Positions 4,611-6,433 of a stretch of DNA of 6,433 nucleotides are shown here, in pieces (positions within the stretch are counted from its first letter, which is position 1; the number at the start of each line of letters is the position of its first letter). Source of the stretch: Oscillospiraceae bacterium (GTDB lineage: Bacteria > Bacillota > Clostridia > Oscillospirales > Ruminococcaceae); the NCBI GenBank assembly GCA_019413245.1, contig DXNX01000129.1, forward strand, positions 1-6,433. Reading direction: 5' to 3'. Under the pieces are notes generated by a model. That model made no database searches and was not told the origin of the DNA. It saw only the letters and a program-made list of their open reading frames with translations. A program made the translations under genes and the position numbers.

Positions 4611-6433
4611 TTACGAAAGCTCGAACATGCCGTTGTACAGCTGGTAATACTCGCCGTGCAGGGCCAGTAGTTCCTCATGGCTGCCGCGCTCCACAATGCG
4701 CCCGTGTTCCAGCACCAGAATGGCGTTGGCGTTGCGCACGGTGGACAGCCGGTGGGCAATGACAAAGACGGTGCGCCCTTCCATCAGCCGGTCCATGCCC
4801 TTTTCGATGAGGGATTCGGTGCGGGTGTCGATGGAGGAAGTGGCCTCGTCCAGGATCAGCACCGGCGGGTCGGCCACCGCCGCCCGGGCAATGGCCAGCA
4901 GCTGGCGCTGCCCCTGGCTCAGGTTGGCACCGTCCCCGGTGATCATGGTGTCATAGCCGTGAGGCAGACGGCGGATGAAGGAGTCGGCATTGGCGATTCT
5001 GGCCGCCGCCTCGATCTCCGCCTGGGTGGCGTCCAGCTTGCCGAACCGGATGTTGTCCGCCACCGTGCCGGTGAACAGGTGGGTATCCTGCAATACCATG
5101 CCCAGGCTGTGGCGCAGGTCATCCTTGCGGATGCGGCGCACGTCGATGCCGTCGTAGGTGATGCGGCCCTTGTTCACCTCATAGAACCGGTTGATCAGGT
5201 TGGTGATGGTGGTCTTGCCCGCGCCGGTGGAACCCACAAAGGCGATCTTCTGCCCCGGCTTGGCGTACAGGTTCAGGTCTTCCAGAATGGTCTGGCCGGG
5301 CTCATACCCGAAACTCACATCCTCGAACCGTACATCCCCCCGCAGGGGCACCAGAGGGGCGTCGGGCTTGGCGGAATCCCGCCAGGCCCAGCCGGTGCCG
5401 CCCTGGGGACGCAGGTCCACCAGTTCCACCGTGCCCTCGTCGATCTCGGGCTTTTCATTCATGGCGTTGAAGATACGCTCCGCGCCGGCCATGGCGGCCA
5501 GCAGCAGGTTGCTCTGCTGGGTCAGCTGGTTGATGGGCATGCTGGACTGGCGCACGAACACCAGATAACTGGCCAGGCTGCCCAGATCGGTGTGGCCCAT
5601 CATGACCAGTACGCCGCCCACCACTGTGATGACGGCATAGTTCAGGTAGGCGATGCTGACCACGGCGGGGACCATGGTGCCCGCGTAGGTCTGGGCGCCG
5701 GTGCCGGCGGCCCGCAGCTTTTCGTTGCGCTGGATGAACCCTTCCAGGTTGGCCTGCTCGTGGTTGAACACCTTGACCACCTTCTGGCCGGTGACCATTT
5801 CCTCGATGTAGGCGTCCACCTCGCCCAGGCTGGCCTGCTGCTGGTTGAAGTACTGCCGGCTGCGTTTGGTGCTGTACCGGATATACAGGAACATGGCCGC
5901 ATACCCCACAATGACCAGCAGGGAAAGCTGCCAGCTGAGCACGAACAGCAGGATCAGGGTGCCGACCACCTGCACAAAGCTCTGGATGAGCATGGCAAAG
6001 CTGTTGTTCAGCGCATCGGACAGGGTGTCCACGTCGTTGGTGAACAGGCTCATCAGGTTGCCCTTGCGCTGGGCGTCAAAGAAGGGCAGGGGCAGGGTCT
6101 GCAGGTGGGAGAACAGGTCCCGGCGGATGTCGCTCAGGACCTTCTGGGCGGCCTGCACCATGATCTGGGTGTACCCGAAGGTGGACAGGGCGCCCACGGC
6201 GTAGATGAGCGCAGCCACCGCCACCCCGGCCACCAGACCGGACATACTGCCCGTGTTGGTGATCTGGTTCACGATGGGTTTGATCATGTAGGTGCCCAGC
6301 AGGTTGGCGGCGGCGCTCATGGCCGCCAGAATGCCCACCAGCACCAGCAGTACCCGGTGCCGGCCCAGGTATTCCCCGAACTGTTTCAGGGTGCGCCGCA
6401 GGTTCTGCGGGCGGCGTCCGTTAAAGGGCTTGG
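4611..6433 (-). CDS. ABC exporter half-transporter, fused membrane and ATPase domains (N-terminus cut by window edge)
   Basis: This is a type IV (MsbA/LmrCD/YheI-YheH-like) exporter subunit that pumps drugs, lipids or peptides out through the inner membrane; the substrate cannot be read from sequence. Numbering from the GTG at 6344, membrane helices lie at about residues 1-25, 36-60, 116-155 and 226-275. The ATPase domain follows from about 336: Walker A GSTGAGKTT 371-379, Q-loop Gln 419, signature LSQGQ 475-479, Walker B VLILDE 495-500, D-loop SSID 503-506, H-loop His 531. Asp499 and Glu500 are both present, so this ATP site looks active. The frame stays open from 6344 to the right edge and encodes KPFNGRRPQN, then LRRTLKQFGEYL, a typical N-terminal extension of this family. 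The true start is therefore outside the window and the GTG at 6344 is not the start. Such an extension is common in the second subunit of heterodimeric exporters, so a partner gene probably lies to the right. The gene converges with the SpoIID-like gene, with two bases between stops. Confidence 0.95.
   Translation of the reverse strand, partial: KPFNGRRPQNLRRTLKQFGEYLGRHRVLLVLVGILAAMSAAANLLGTYMIKPIVNQITNTGSMSGLVAGVAVAALIYAVGALSTFGYTQIMVQAAQKVLSDIRRDLFSHLQTLPLPFFDAQRKGNLMSLFTNDVDTLSDALNNSFAMLIQSFVQVVGTLILLFVLSWQLSLLVIVGYAAMFLYIRYSTKRSRQYFNQQQASLGEVDAYIEEMVTGQKVVKVFNHEQANLEGFIQRNEKLRAAGTGAQTYAGTMVPAVVSIAYLNYAVITVVGGVLVMMGHTDLGSLASYLVFVRQSSMPINQLTQQSNLLLAAMAGAERIFNAMNEKPEIDEGTVELVDLRPQGGTGWAWRDSAKPDAPLVPLRGDVRFEDVSFGYEPGQTILEDLNLYAKPGQKIAFVGSTGAGKTTITNLINRFYEVNKGRITYDGIDVRRIRKDDLRHSLGMVLQDTHLFTGTVADNIRFGKLDATQAEIEAAARIANADSFIRRLPHGYDTMITGDGANLSQGQRQLLAIARAAVADPPVLILDEATSSIDTRTESLIEKGMDRLMEGRTVFVIAHRLSTVRNANAILVLEHGRIVERGSHEELLALHGEYYQLYNGMFELS

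Noticed and set aside
6342..6344. GTG at 6344 as the start of the ABC exporter
   Set aside because: The frame stays open to the window edge and the upstream residues continue the family's N-terminal region, so the start lies outside.

Overview
The window is about 6.4 kb of densely coding, GC-rich DNA with good Shine-Dalgarno sequences and GTG/TTG starts. It carries a SpoIID-type protein and an MsmX-type sugar-import ATPase. Together these suggest a GC-rich member of the Firmicutes, most plausibly an Oscillospirales/Ruminococcaceae gut anaerobe of the Faecalibacterium-Gemmiger-Subdoligranulum kind. That placement is inferred from protein style and base composition, not from a marker gene. No RNA gene, CRISPR array, insertion sequence, phage gene or integration site was seen, and no gap between genes exceeds about 155 bases.

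Layout. (1) Positions 1-417, minus strand: the first 139 codons of an MsmX/UgpC-type ATPase of carbohydrate ABC importers, cut by the window edge inside the LSGGQ signature. (2) Positions 418-539: a divergent, AT-rich control region with two overlapping promoter candidates. (3) Positions 540-1355, plus strand: an AraC-family regulator whose best start is a TTG. (4) Positions 1422-2513, plus strand: an unrecognised protein with two membrane segments, followed by a strong hairpin terminator at 2525-2574. (5) Positions 2594-3430, minus strand: an unrecognised protein with about eight membrane segments. (6) Positions 3431-3582: a second divergent control region, with a good housekeeping promoter for the minus gene and a weaker sporulation sigma-E-like match facing the other way. 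(7) Positions 3583-4608, plus strand: a membrane-anchored SpoIID-domain protein. (8) Positions 4611-6433, minus strand: an ABC exporter half-transporter, cut at its N-terminus by the window edge and ending two bases from the SpoIID stop.

How the genes relate. The AraC regulator and the importer ATPase are divergent over overlapping promoters, the usual arrangement for a regulator that controls its neighbour and itself; this is an inference. The two unrecognised membrane genes converge on a shared terminator. The second is divergent from the SpoIID-like gene, so a cell-envelope role for that pair is possible but unproven. The ABC exporter looks like the second subunit of a heterodimeric pair whose partner would lie beyond the right edge.

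The region reads as ordinary core or near-core chromosome. I found no convincing new multi-gene system. The points most worth checking are the overlapping divergent promoters, the SpoIID-like gene (sigma-E-like promoter and an Arg-to-His change in a conserved motif), and the two orphan membrane proteins.
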